This document shows positions 1 to 11,387 of a stretch of 64,000 nucleotides of DNA, piece by piece. A program made the translations under genes and the position numbers. Numbering within the stretch: the first letter of the stretch is position 1; every line of letters starts with the position of its first letter. The stretch is from NCBI GenBank assembly GCA_001600875.1, contig BCLD01000002.1, positions 1,032,191-1,096,190 of the forward strand. The letters are read 5' to 3'. A model generated the notes under the pieces. That model had not been told where the DNA came from. It saw only the letters and a program-made list of their open reading frames with translations, and made no database searches. Source of the DNA: Solicoccozyma terricola. Its lineage: Eukaryota > Basidiomycota > Tremellomycetes > Filobasidiales > Piskurozymaceae.

Positions 1-25
1 CCCCCCCCCCCCCCCCCCCCCCCCC
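1..25. repeat. poly(C) run at window edge
   Basis: A run of 25 C at the very start. Similar C or G runs recur in many introns of this window. The partial gene that follows begins after an intron acceptor at 90-92, so this run probably lies in that intron. Its true length is uncertain because homopolymers assemble poorly. Confidence 0.7.
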
Positions 26-92
26 AAGTGATCATTTTTGAGTCGAGAAATCTTACCCAACAAAAAAAACGAAACGACCGCGACCGAAACAG

Positions 93-323
93 TCTTCAGC
101 AGCCGCAATCACATCCGCAGCTTCATCCGCAGCTTCATCCACTTCGAAAGCTGCTTCATCCGCTTCAAAAGCTGCTTCATCTGCTATTTCATCGGCTTCT
201 GCTGCTGCTACGTCAAAATCCGCTGCTGGGATGGGAGTACAGATTGGTGGGATGAAGGAGGTGGCGGTGATTGCGTCGTTGGTTGGAGGGTTGCTTATGG
301 TTGGGGGAGCTTTGGTGATCTAA
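93..323 (+). CDS. C-terminal exon of a Ser/Ala-rich, GPI-anchor-like cell-surface protein (5' partial)
   Basis: This is the last exon of a gene that begins left of the window. The open frame starts after a CAG acceptor at 90-92 (in-frame stop upstream at 39-41) and ends at TAA 321-323. It encodes about 76 residues, mostly Ser, Ala and some Lys in short repeats such as SKAASSA. A small-residue stretch (KSAAGMG) follows, then a hydrophobic tail VAVIASLVGGLLMVGGALVI. A Ser-rich stem, small-residue cleavage region and C-terminal hydrophobic peptide is the usual layout of GPI-anchored fungal wall or membrane proteins. The catalytic or adhesive part, if any, is outside the window, so no function can be named. 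A type I membrane protein with a very short tail is the alternative. Confidence 0.6.
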   Translation, partial: SSAAAITSAASSAASSTSKAASSASKAASSAISSASAAATSKSAAGMGVQIGGMKEVAVIASLVGGLLMVGGALVI

Positions 324-964
324 AAACCACAACTCCCGGGGTGTTTGGCGGGAGGGGACGGGAGGGCGCGGTCTGGCGAGAGCGCCTTTGGATTCAAGTC
401 CTTCCACCAATCTTTGGAAATATCAGGTCGTCGTTTTGGGGTCGTGCGTGTTCTCTTGGTGGTGGAATATCGAATGGACTGGGACTTTTTCCTTTTATCT
501 TGAATGCAGGAACGGTTTCGTGACGCAAATTAATATCCGGACTTCATATCTTTGTTCTCTTTTGTGGAGGGGGTTTTTTTCTTAAATTATTGTCTACTTT
601 TTTCTATGGTCTATCGATGGGTGTTTAACTGTCCCTTGCGCAGATGCCACGACGTCGCAATGTCCCTGAGCGGGACGGCGTCCTTGTTCGCAGGTGTCGA
701 GCGTCCTTCTTTTGAGGCCTCGTCCCGTGCGTGGGCCTTCGGCCGCGACAGGTTTCATGGGTGCGATCCGTTGGGATGGCATAATTCCATCGGAATTTGA
801 GTGCTGTATGATCTGGGTTTGAGATGTTCTACCATGGACAGGACAAATGCAAATGTCGTCAATCTAAGGGCCAGTGGGCCATGATATCTAATACAAGCTC
901 GTTATTGTCATGCATCTATATTGAAGTCGTAACCGTGCTCGTAAAAGTGTCCGATTCCACATCT
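324..964. other. intergenic, convergent 3' ends
   Basis: Lies between the ends of the partial GPI-like gene (+) and the CPL1-like gene (-). Small open frames here have no coding character I recognise. Both 3' UTRs presumably fall here. Confidence 0.5.
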
Positions 965-1894
965 CTACCTCCTCTCATTCTTCCGCCTCGCAGAAGCAGC
1001 TCGCCTCGACTGACCACTGAATCGTCGTCTTGCCTTGGACCCGGTGAGAGATGGGATGCAGTTCCCACCGAGGTAAATGTACCCATGTCCGCAGCTCTTG
1101 ATACTGCACTTGCCGATCTGACAACTGACCTCGTCGACTCCAGCGATCTCGGAGCAATCGACGACGGCGGCGGTGAATGGACAACCTCCACAACTGTCCA
1201 CTCGGTTGTCCGGGATACACTCCCACGTTCCCTTCGGAGCACCGAGCTTTTGACATCCAATGAAGCCGGTCTCGCATCGGAAACTCGAAGGACTGACGTT
1301 CGCTTCGATCTCGCGCTTTCGCTTTTGAGCAGAGACAGCACTACCCGTGGCAGCGGCGGCGGTGGTGGTCGTAGCTATGTTGTTTTGTTGGCCGACTCCT
1401 CCGAAAGCTTTTGCACTGGTGGAGCTGGACGCTGCGCTAGAGGTGCTCCTGGTGGATGACGAGGAGGGCGAGCTTGCCTTCGTCGAGGTAGTTGACGCAG
1501 TTGCACTGGTCACAGTCGTAATCGAGGTGCTGCTACTGCTTTTGACACTACTAGACGTAGAGGTGGTGGCGGAGCTCGAAGTGGTACTCGCGACCTTGTT
1601 TTGACCCGGACCACCACCAAATGCTGAGACGGTGGTAGTGGTAGGCGAGGCAGTGGAGGTGCTTGAACTGCTAGTTTTCGCGCTGGATGTAGTGGTGGTG
1701 GTGGTGACCGCACAAGGTGTGGTGACAAAGTGCCCGAACCAGCCAAGGAAATCCCAACGGTAAGGATCGACCCAAGTGTAGGTTACACAAGAGTCGTCAT
1801 TTTTGCCCCTGTTACCCCCAAAGTTGCCAGCCGATGCGGCGAGGGGTTGGGTGAGGGCCAAGATGATGACGAGGATGAAGGTTGGGAAGATCAT
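965..1894 (-). CDS. secreted Ser/Thr-rich protein with CPL1-like cysteine-rich C-terminal domain
   Basis: A single uninterrupted frame of 309 residues on the minus strand, ATG at 1894-1892. Residues 1-22 form a signal peptide (hydrophobic core FILVIILALTQPLAA). Residues about 60-190 are Ser/Thr-rich and likely O-glycosylated. Residues about 205-285 hold a cysteine-rich domain whose Cys spacing (C-GFIGC, WECI, SCGGC, DC, VSCQIGKC, SCGHGY, NCIPS) matches the CPL1-like domain of basidiomycete secreted proteins. It ends in a basic tail (RRRFSGQSRRAASARRKNERR region). In Cryptococcus the CPL1 family is linked to capsule and host interaction; that role is family knowledge and is not shown here. Absence of introns is unusual for this window. 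A TATAAAAGG box lies about 125 bases upstream. Confidence 0.72.
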   Translation of the reverse strand: MIFPTFILVIILALTQPLAASAGNFGGNRGKNDDSCVTYTWVDPYRWDFLGWFGHFVTTPCAVTTTTTTSSAKTSSSSTSTASPTTTTVSAFGGGPGQNKVASTTSSSATTSTSSSVKSSSSTSITTVTSATASTTSTKASSPSSSSTRSTSSAASSSTSAKAFGGVGQQNNIATTTTAAAATGSAVSAQKRKREIEANVSPSSFRCETGFIGCQKLGAPKGTWECIPDNRVDSCGGCPFTAAVVDCSEIAGVDEVSCQIGKCSIKSCGHGYIYLGGNCIPSLTGSKARRRFSGQSRRAASARRKNERR

Positions 1895-2907
1895 GGTAAC
1901 GAGTGTGGGTACGCAGAGTGTCCGTCGGGGATCGGAAGCGGGAGTGTGAAGCGGGAATGTGAGAGTACTTGGTGTCTTGAACGGGGAGAGATGGTTCCAT
2001 TTTCAAAAGACCTCGCCTTTTATAGACGTAGGTGGATGATTCGTAGAGTTGGTGAAAAAAGATAATCGACCGGGCATGAGAGATTTGAATTACCCGGATG
2101 ATTTCAAATGCCATTGCAGTGTCTCTGTCTCGGGATGTTTTATTGTCTCGTATTTGATTCAATGAGAGCAGGACAGGGGGATGGCGGAGAGGGCAACGTA
2201 GATCTATGCTGAAGCTCCGAGACATATTGTGGAACAGAACATGGTCGATCATTCTCTGCCGTGCACCCCTGGCCATGGATGTGCCGCCGTCCGTGCTGAG
2301 GTCGTGCGCTGATGGAGTCCGGCAACCCCAGCCTGTCACCCTAGGAAAGCTGCCTGTTCGGAACGGTATTCGCGGTATTTGGCGAAAAGCACCCCCCTTG
2401 CTTTGGCTTTACGCGTGCCTGTTCGCACAAATTGCCCAACAGTTGTCTCAGTCTCAGAAATAACTTCCGCGACATCCCTTCCTGCCCTCTCTCTAGCGGT
2501 TGCATGATAAGTAAGCAGATTGGCTGAAGGTGACGAAGCCTCTCTCTCCCGAGAAAAAATGGCGTCGCCGGCACGTCCAGATAGGCATATTGCTGGCGGC
2601 CGCTGTGACATCTGAATTGACGTCATGATCGGATCAAGCGCCCGGTCTCTCTAGCACTGGACTGCTGTATGCATGTGGGTTTGGCACTTGCTCGAGGGAA
2701 GTCAGGTACTCCTCTCATCTGCTAATTGGATTACTTGTTCCATGCTTATTTATCACATTATGAGTTTTGGCTGCAATTGGCCGTCATACTCCAGTCTAGT
2801 CATTTTACAACCCCTTTTCGTATCCGTTTTCAGCGCAAAATGTCCCGGACGTAATCGTGGGTCACACGACACGCCGATTTTTTTTAAACCTCTCCTCCAG
2901 GTTTGTT
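1895..2907. other. intergenic: promoter of the CPL1-like gene and 3' side of the SulP gene
   Basis: Apart from the TATA box nothing is recognised. Open frames on both strands overlap each other and lack splice-linked partners. Confidence 0.5.
2016..2024 (-). promoter_or_regulatory. TATA box of the CPL1-like gene
   Basis: The minus strand reads TATAAAAGG here, about 122-130 bases before the ATG at 1894. Spacing fits a fungal core promoter with a 50-100 base 5' UTR. Confidence 0.5.
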
Positions 2908-5610
2908 CTACTCGCCTGGTGCAACCGCTGCGATGGCGCTACCCAAGTCCAAATGGAAGAAGGGGGTCTTGGTGGATAGAAGTGGGGCTTCTGTACTTGA
3001 ACTCGAAGATGCAATCGACCGCTTGCCAGATTCAAAATCGACCTCGCTCGATAACGCCTCCTTGTTTTCTACTGCTGCGATGCGATTGGAGTTGGCGCCC
3101 TGCTGACGGGCCCCTTCGAGGGTGTCTGTCTCGCGTTGTTGACGGTCGGCAGGGGAGAGAATGTCCATGGGTGGGAATGTAGGTGCGACTTCAGCGGGAG
3201 TCGAGAAGCGGGCTGAAGAGAGAGAGTAACACGGGGACACGGTCAGATTTGCGAGTTCACAGATACCCCGATTGAGAATTGGGGGGGACTCACGAGTACC
3301 GTATCCGAAGCCTCCAGCGATCAAAGCACGACGAGTCCAAGGTGCGAGCACTGCTGCAAAGTGGAATTCCACCGGACCATCTGCCCATTTCTCCACCTCT
3401 CTTCGTAGGTCGATGAGGTTTTGAACACCTGTTGTATCTAGATTTGCGACTGCCGCGAAATCAAGAATGACAGCGCGACAGATGGGTTTATCCGATACGG
3501 CTTCCGTATCCACTGGTGCGCCACGTTTTGGTCCTGGATCGTTCCAAGCTCTGTCGCCGAGTTTAACACCTGTCATGTCTTTTCCACGACGTGTCCTCTT
3601 TTTCACATGATCAAAGATCGATTGGTTGATGTATGAAGCGTTTGGATAGAGGAAAGATTCTTCGAAACGGTAGATGATTACGCCTGGTGGCGGAGCCTCG
3701 ATTTTTACTTGAGGATTTGTGATACCGCCATCCCCGCATAATGGGACGTAGACATCCCTAGTTGGAGCTGAGACCTCATCCGATGTTTCGGGACGAATCC
3801 TAACTCGACCTAGGAAATGCCCTCGAGGTCTTGCGATTCGGAAGAGTAAGAGAACGACGGATGCCGCTACCGATACGTAGATACCGTTCTCGATCGATGA
3901 GAAGATTGAGACGAGGACTGCTGCAAGCCAAATGATGTATTCGAGTGGTGAAACGCGCCAAAAACCGTATGATTGTGCTGGTGAAGCTACTAGATCGGCT
4001 ACTGCGTGAATGATGAGTGCGCTCAATGCCGCGTTTGGAATATAGTAGAATGCTGAAGTCAATGCGTAGAGAGCGATGATGACGACGATTCCTGTTGGAA
4101 TACCAGCTGCTGGTGTTCGAACTCCTGATTTTGATTTAAGAGCTGAGCGTGAGAATGAGCCTGTGGATGGATAAGCGGAGAAGAGGGTGCCGAGGGTGTT
4201 GTTTACACCGATAGCGATGAGTTCCTGGTTTGGGTTGATTTTGTATCCGTTGAGACGACCGAATGATTTAGCGATGGCGATGTGTTCGAGGACGAGGATG
4301 ATGGTTGCGACTGGGGGGGGGGGGGGGGTAGGGGGGATGTAGTCGTTGTCAGCATGAGACATAAAGAAAAAGACGACGACGGCGCCCGCTCTTCACTCAC
4401 CTGGAATTTTACCAGCCAACGCTGAAAGCAATTCCGCTGAGATATACGGTTGACCTACATCCTGCAAACCCCTCGGTACCGTTCCCAAAACCGTGATTGG
4501 ATAATTCTTCGGATTCAAATGAATAACCGTTCTCCAAGCTGCTATTGTCCAAATGATGATGACGAAAGCGTGTCTAAAAGCAGTCAAGAAGAAAGCTGGA
4601 CGACTGAATCTTGGATAACGTTTTCCAGCCCAGGCTAGACCCCATTTAATTCCGTATAATGTGACTAGAGCTGTTACTCCGAATGCAGCATCTAGTGTTG
4701 AAAATTTGAGGTTTTGTAAAGTGTTGATAATCACTTTATAAGTGACTTCTCTCGTATTGAAACGTTTTTGAATCCCGAATAAACCAGGTACTTGACCTGC
4801 AGCGATTGAAATTGCTGAACCAGTCATGAATCCTGATACCGCCGGTTGTGGAATAAATTCAATTATCCAACCTAGACGTAATAATCCGATTCCAAGGACG
4901 ATGAAACCGCATATGAAAGCGAGAGCGGTTGCTATTACTGGTGATGACCATTTACCCGGGTGAGCTGCGTCTACGTATGCGATTACGTTTGCTACTTCGA
5001 GTGACATTACGGCGACGGGACCGATGGAGACGTCCTTGGATGTGGCGAAGAATGCGTAGCTGGGAGGCGGTAAGAAGGGTAGTGTGTGGGTGGTAAGACA
5101 AAGCGATCTAAAGGAAACGCAAACCAGTCCCCCCCCGCCCAAAACTCACGTTAAAACACCTATAAAAGAAGAATAAAGACCGTATTGAACTGGAAGAGTT
5201 GCTATTTTCGCATATGACATTGATTGTGGAACGAGGACCATTCCTACGGTGATGCCGCTGTAGACGATGAGGGAGAGGGGGAGGGGGACGGGGAGGGGGG
5301 GGGGGAAGGTAAGTATACGATATAAACCCCACCCACTTCGCGGCCCACTACATGGTCCGCTTCGTCCCACTACTCACGCCACTAAATCCCCAAACAACCA
5401 AGTCAAATTATACCTCGGTGCCCATTGTATAAACGGGAAAAGTGATTTAATATATTCAAAGATTGTCGATTTTAAATTCCCAGTATTACCACGTAGATAA
5501 TCTATTGAATGAACTGTTTCAGGTGCATCTTCAGGTGAACCTATTATTTTTTTGATTATTTGGATGGATTTTGATTTGATTTCGGAGGAGGCGGGGGTTC
5601 GAGTTGACAT
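2908..5610 (-). CDS. SulP family sulfate permease with STAS domain
   Basis: Five exons (5610-5378, 5257-5150, 5059-4401, 4310-3294, 3212-2908) join in phase to 773 residues, normal for fungal sulfate permeases. The SulP signature spans the first junction (GDLVAGITVGMVLVPQSMSY), followed by KDVSIGPVAVMS, FIPQPAVSGFMTGSAISI and PVATIILVLEHIAIAKSF with about 10-12 membrane segments. A C-terminal STAS domain follows (ILDFAAVANLDTTGVQNLI, residues about 560-690), with a Ser-rich tail. It should import sulfate across the plasma membrane for assimilation. Intron 1 and intron 3 carry C runs just before the acceptor. The last intron (81 bases) is a multiple of three and in frame, so retention would insert 27 residues. 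Substrate is inferred; other SulP members move molybdate or bicarbonate. Confidence 0.88.
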
Positions 5611-6233
5611 GGTGGGTGGGTGGGGGACGAAGGGGGGGAGAGGTGGGTTGGTGGTCCACCGATGGGTGAGGAGGAGGGTTAGGTGAGGATGATCGAGTTG
5701 TTTCCACGTTTACCCGTCGATCTTCTATTCGGAATACCTTTCCAGCGTCTATTGAGAGGTATCGTAGCGGGGGGGGGGGCTTGAGTGGTGTGTGTATAAA
5801 ACGAAGGGGGGGGGAAATCTTATACGATGTATTCCAGATCGAGTTGGATCTCGGAGAGAGGGAAAGCACGCAACGAAAGTGTAAGAGATCGTTCCTGACG
5901 ATCACGACCAACCCCTGCGAGACCTAAACTGCAAACGAGTTTCACGAATGTTTTAGACGGTTGGTCAGTGGTTTGAGTGATGAGGGAATTGAGTTGACGA
6001 AAGTGGGGCTGGTGGGAGGACAAGGAATGAATGAAACCAATAAATGCAAACTCGGATCACCTCATCTCCATCTCCTCCATCTCCTCCACCTCCCTCCCCC
6101 CCCCCCCCCCTCTCCCCCGCGTCCACTTTCTTTCCAACGGCCTGACCAACTATTTTACTTTTTTTTCGATCAAGCACGACACTCTTGCGTACTAATCAAG
6201 TCGCGGGATTGACAATCTCACCACGTGGCACCG

Positions 6234-6315
6234 GGTGGCGGTGGCGACGGTGGCGACGGTGGCGAGGCAGGGAACGAGCGGGGTGGCGACGGTGGGAACG
6301 GTGGCGACGGTGGCA
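6234..6315 (+). repeat. GGTGGCGAC minisatellite
   Basis: Nine-base units GGTGGCGAC and variants (GGTGGGAAC, GGCGAGGCA) repeated in tandem with one degenerate stretch in the middle. Lies in the divergent promoter region. Confidence 0.8.
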
Positions 6316-6587
6316 ATTGGTCCCGGGGGTCAAGCACGCAATTCAGTACGGGTCGCGTCATTTACTCCCTCAGGGAGACATCCAAAGTGGAGTGAACAAG
6401 TATAACAACATACAGGTGGTCTCCTCATGGCTCATGGAGGGCATATGCCAGTCGCCGGGGGGCAGGTGGTGTAATACCCAGCCTCGGTCCATTCTCGTGC
6501 TCTTTTTTTTTTTTTGGCAGTCCTTAGTTATACGTCCACATGGGGGATAGACAACGGTTCAACTGCTGCGTTTTTCTTTTCCCTTTT

Positions 6588-6628
6588 TTTTGCTTTTGCT
6601 TTTGCTTTTGCTTTTGCTTTTGCTTTTT
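6588..6628 (+). repeat. (TTTTGC)n microsatellite
   Basis: About six tandem TTTTGC hexamers following a T run. Pyrimidine-rich and roughly 430 bases before the alcohol dehydrogenase start. Confidence 0.85.
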
Positions 6629-7059
6629 CGTTTTATACCCCTACCTTGCTTCACCAGGCGTCGCGCGTCGGTAGATCATATGTTTTCCCAAATCCCACAA
6701 GGGAAGGTTTTAAAACGTTGGAAAGGAGATTTCCCCCAGTTCATTTGGTCATGTAGACAAAAAAGAAAGAAAGAACAAAAGATATGAGTTCCCGGTATCC
6801 CCGTGGTAGATTTGACTACAGGGGAAAAAGTTGCAAGCCCGGATTTATATGAAATAGAATATTCCATCAAGGGCGTCGCCCGAAACCTCCCACCACCAAC
6901 ACGCGCCGCTGCGCGGCACAACTCCCGGCTCGTGCCGAGCGCTCGCTTTTATGAGGCACGATCTATCGTGGGGACCCCACACACAACGTCCCTGTATCCT
7001 CCCTTCCCACCACCAAACCACCACTCCGAATTCCGCCCCCCAAACCCCCCCGGCCTGTC

Positions 7060-7758
7060 ATGTCCCCTCCTCCAAATACCATGCTCGCAGCACGCTGCCT
7101 CTCCTACAACTCCACTCCACTCCTATCAATCGTTCAAATCCCTACCCCAATCCCTAAACCAAATGAAATCTTAATCCGAATAACATCAGCATCTCTATGT
7201 CATACTGATATTGGAATGTGTAAAGGTTATAAAAGGAATGAAGGTAGTGAATTACCACAAACGGCAGGACATGAACCTTGTGGTGTGATTGTGGGGATGG
7301 GTAGTAGGGTGGAAGGGTTTCAGATGGGTGAGAGGGTTGGATTTGTGAATCATGCAGGAGCATGTGGTGGGTGGTTATTATGGCGTCTTGTCGTCTCTGT
7401 CTACTGAACTCCTTGACGTGCTACCTGCTGCCACCCTTTCTTCCTCCCCCCCCCCCCCCCCCCCCCTCACCCCTTCACCCCCGACCCCCGGCGCACCCGC
7501 ACCCGCACCCAGGAACATGCGAGGAATGCATAGCAGGACGTAACGTGTATTGTCTTTCACCAAATACTAAACTCAGAGGCGTCAACACCGATGGTTGTTT
7601 CTCAGAATACGCAGTTGGAGACGCATTGTTCACATTCAAGTTGCCAAGTGGTTTGAGCGATCAGTCGGCTGCACCGTTGATGTGTGAGAGTCCTGTTGGG
7701 GCACGGGGTGACCTGATCGCTCATGCACATCCACTGACGAAAAGCATTCTACCCCCCG

Positions 7759-7797
<39 letters not shown>

Positions 7798-8678
7798 CGC
7801 ACCAGGCGCCGGTGTCACCGCTTACGCCGGACTAGAATCCGTCAATCTCATGCCAAACCAATGGCTAGCAGTAGTGGGATGCGGTGGATTGGGACATCTA
7901 TTGATCCAATTCGCAAAGGCAAAGGGGTTCAACGTACTAGCTGGTGGGTGGTATGAGCAACGGGGGGGCTTGATCCAACCAGTACTGACGGTCTGAAAGG
8001 AAAAATTTAACCTGCAGTTGACATCCGTGACTCGGCGCTCTCGCTGGCTTCATCCCTCGGCGCCGACCTCACCTTGAACAGCTCATCATCCGCCGTTCAG
8101 GAGGAGATTACCAAGATCACCACGATCACGAACGGAGGTGTTCACGCATCCATTCTCCTTGCGGAATCTCAAGCTGCATGTGAGATGGCTGCGGATTTGA
8201 CTCGAAAACATGGGACTGTGTGTTTGATTGCAGTAGTGAGTTAGCTTGATTTGGGGAGAAAAATTGTGGTGCTGCTTGCGATTGTCCCAGCTGATTGCGC
8301 CTCCCTCCCATGCTTACACAGCCCCCAACGCCGTGGATGATCTCGCCACTCTACCTCGTGCACAAGGATATCCGGTTCACCGGTGGGAGATGGTCTTCCT
8401 TTATCCTCGGCGGGACAGACCTGACCGTTCGATGACCCACAGGAACGCTGTTAGCGAATCCACAGACTTGTCGAGCCATGCTAGCCTTTGTGGAGGAGAA
8501 GAACATTCAGGTCAAATCCAAGGTATTTAACTGTCATGTCGTGTCGCTCTAGGCAATTCCAACCAAAAAAAGGATTTACACTCGTCCTACACAGACATTC
8601 CCATTCTCCAAGGTCAACGAGATGATCGAAGAAGCGATCAAGGGAGAGACAGATGGACGACTGGTGCTTACATTTTGA
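7060..8678 (+). CDS. zinc-dependent alcohol dehydrogenase (MDR superfamily)
   Basis: Seven exons (7060-7366, 7513-7683, 7806-7943, 8018-8235, 8322-8382, 8443-8522, 8595-8678) join to 352 residues, the standard size. Catalytic zinc ligands are visible in LCHTDIG and AGHEPCG, and after splicing the structural-zinc lobe reads ACGTCEECIAGRNVYC with four cysteines. A Rossmann motif VVGCGGLGHL marks NAD(P) binding, and the C-terminal half has LVHKDIRFTG as in microbial ADHs. It should interconvert primary alcohols and aldehydes in the cytosol. Introns 1 and 2 contain very long C runs. It stops 126 bases before the flavocytochrome b2 start on the same strand. An earlier or later start (ATG at 7081) is possible. 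Confidence 0.87.
7443..7466 (+). repeat. poly(C) tract inside ADH intron 1
   Basis: About 19 C interrupting the intron upstream of its CCCAG acceptor. It forms an extreme polypyrimidine tract. Confidence 0.75.
7752..7797 (+). repeat. poly(C) tract inside ADH intron 2
   Basis: An almost pure C run of about 40 bases ending a few bases before the CACCAG acceptor at 7800-7805. The longest C run directly abutting a splice acceptor in the window. Confidence 0.75.
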
Positions 8679-8804
8679 AACTCCTGGATGTGCCAAAGTT
8701 CGAGTCACGTGAGTGACGTCGGGTTCGGACCGATGTCTCGTATATAATTGTTGCCCCAGATCTATCTATCGGGTGTCCATGTCGATAGTCTTGAGACAAC
8801 CACC

Positions 8805-11165
8805 ATGCCGCCGTCCTTCCAGAAGCTCCTACAGCCTGTCAGACGGCTTCGAATACCATTATGTCGTCCGGTGAGATCGTTCGGGAGTCGAGCGTCGTAC
8901 AATCCGGCGACGTTGCAGTATGGTGTGACAGCGGTGAGCAGAGGTGCGCGTACATTCGCCCGCTGAACCCGCGCTCATAGGTCTGCCTGCCACCCAGACC
9001 CTGGCAGTCGTAGGAAGTACATCCGTATACCTCTGGCTCGTTCATAGAGATGGACATCGACTGCATTTGGATGCAGAGTCCGCGTTCACCTCTCCCAAGC
9101 TGATTCCCATGTCCGAGGTGGAAAAGCACAACACACGCGATTCCCTCTGGGTAGTGATCAACGGCAAGGTGTATGATCTCACCGAGGTAAATCTGCCTCC
9201 TCATCTTGAGCGTATACTCTACTGACTCCCTCCCCCCCCCCCCCCCCCCGGCCAAACGATCCAGTTCGCGGAGGATCATCCAGGAGGGGCTGCTCCGATA
9301 TACAAAGCAGCTGGCACCGACGCCTCGCATATATACAACCCTCTACATCCACCTGGCACTATAGAGAATGGACTGGACGAGAACGCTCTCGTGGGGTTGG
9401 TAGATCCGGCGACCGTCAAACAAGTGACGTTACCAAAGTCTGAAGAGCCGAAGGAAAGGACGCCGCTCGCTGAGATTATCGGCTTGCCAGACTTTGATGA
9501 GGCTGCGCACGGGAATCTGACACCCAAGGCATGGGCTTATATGAGTGCCGGAGGGACAGACGAGTATAGTGAGTGTTTCAATGGGACGTGGCATCATCTC
9601 GGTAGTTGACTCTGCAAGTCCCTCAGCACTCGCCCTCAATCGCTCCTCTTTCAACCAGATCCTCTTCCGACCCCGTGTAATGAGAGACGTGGATGTGGTG
9701 GACACACGAACAGAGATGATGGGGCAAACCACGACACTGCCGGTCAGTATTGGAGGCATGTAGTTGGGGCTCAGCCGGACTGACCGGATTCCTCCTCAGA
9801 TCTTCATCAGTCCCGCCGGCATGGCAATGCTTAGCCATCCAAAAGGAGAGGTACTCCTCGCCGAAGGGGCGGGGATGAGCGGTATCATCCAGATGGTGAG
9901 TTCAATATTCCGTAAGCTCGTAAACACACCACCGATCACGCCCTTGCCCAGATATCGACCAACGCCTCCGCACCTTTGAACGACATCATTGGCGGAGCTA
10001 CATCGACCGACCAACCCTTCTTCATGCAACTGTACGTCGATAAGAAGAGGCATAAATCCGAAGCGTTACTCGGCAAGATCAATGGACAACCGCAGTTGAA
10101 AGCGATCTTCGTCACTGTGGATGCGGCGGCACCCGGCAAGAGGGAGAAGGATGAGCGACTGAGAAGCGCGGTTGAAGTGGTGAGCCGGAGATGTGCAACT
10201 GTCGGTCTCGTCTACCGTTTTTCGTTTTTGACATGATGGACTACTCAGGCTTCCGGGATATCGGGTGGAAAGATCGCAACGGATAACAAAGGAGGCGGTA
10301 TCGGTCGAAGTGTCGGTGGCTTCATTGACCCCAAGTTGAGTTGGGATGACATCAAGTGGCTACGAGCGAACACGAAACTGCCATTAGGATTAAAAGGAGT
10401 GCAAACTGTAGAAGTGGGTAAGGAGGAGACACTCGAGCGTGGTTAAGCAGCTTACCCAGCTCCCGATGATAGGATGTCAAGAAGGCATACGATCTCGGCA
10501 TCGATGCGGTGTATCTCAGTAATCATGGGTGCGTTAGAGAGCGGCTGATCGGAGCGGCAGATACTGATCTATCAAACCCCCCAATTTGCTTAGTGGTCGT
10601 GCGCTCGATGGTTCCCCTCCCGCACTGTATACCTTGCTGGAAGTCAACAAGTTCTATCCGGACATTGTGAAGGATCCCAAATGCGAGATATACATCGATG
10701 GTAAGTTCTGACCGAGAATGTCATCCCGCTCTGAGCTGAGAATACTACCTCTCCACTTGCTCTAGGCGGGATACGTCGAGGAACGGACGTCGTTAAGGCA
10801 CTTTGCCTCGGAGCGAAAGGCGTTGGCATGGGCAGACCATTCTTGTACGCTCTGACGTACGGCACCGAGGGTGTAGTGCATGCGATCGAGAGTGCGTGAC
10901 TACTCGACCTAAACAGAAGCCTTCTCGTACTGACCTTGCTAATACTGGCAGTCATGCGTGACGAGATCGAGTCGACCATGCGACTACTTGGGGTGACTAA
11001 ACTCAGCCAGTTGGGACCGCATTTGGTGAGTGAGCAAGGCCCGACGGGACGGTTCTTTGCGGCGGCTAGGATCGTAACCGTGGCCTTCCCCTCCCGCAGC
11101 TCAACACACGAGCAATCGACCCACTGCTTGCCGACAGGCCCATGTTCGGGACAGACGAGGCTTGA
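8805..11165 (+). CDS. CYB2: L-lactate dehydrogenase (cytochrome b2), mitochondrial
   Basis: Twelve exons (8805-8933, 8998-9186, 9265-9568, 9627-9742, 9800-9895, 9952-10179, 10249-10413, 10473-10528, 10594-10700, 10766-10891, 10952-11025, 11100-11165) join to 551 residues. The Arg-rich, acid-free start ([20 protein letters not shown]) is a mitochondrial targeting peptide and a hydrophobic sorting segment follows ([13 protein letters not shown]). A cytochrome b5 domain has heme histidines in EDHPGG and NPLHPPG. The FMN alpha-hydroxy-acid oxidase domain shows [19 protein letters not shown], catalytic LSNHGGRALDGS and [14 protein letters not shown] with [10 protein letters not shown]. It oxidises L-lactate to pyruvate and passes electrons to cytochrome c in the intermembrane space. 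The exon 1/2 junction is ambiguous: a GTGTGA donor with the CTCATAG acceptor also keeps frame. Confidence 0.9.
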
Positions 11166-11387
11166 GGTCGGCCTCGCCCAGGTGGTTTGCCAGTTGTATA
11201 CCAGAGCTGTACCTATTGATAGAATGCTCCAGGGTGGCGAATCCGCGGTTGGCCGGCAAATATTGTCCGGGAAAGATAGATGTTTGGGCACACAGCATAA
11301 TTGCCGGCGTCACCAACATCACCTCCATCACCATCACCACAACTCCGTCACCGTATCAACGGCCACTTCCTCGCACACACTTCCATT

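Larger units (their letters stand above)
5611..7059. other. divergent promoter region, SulP (-) / alcohol dehydrogenase (+)
   Basis: About 1.45 kb between two start codons. It holds a GC-rich minisatellite, a pyrimidine hexamer repeat, T runs and G/C runs. I see no convincing gene; the small frames over the repeats are repeat translations. Confidence 0.55.

Noticed and set aside
6185..6550. 121-residue frame over the GGTGGCGAC minisatellite
   Set aside because: It is a translation of the tandem repeat (Arg/Trp-rich) without other support.
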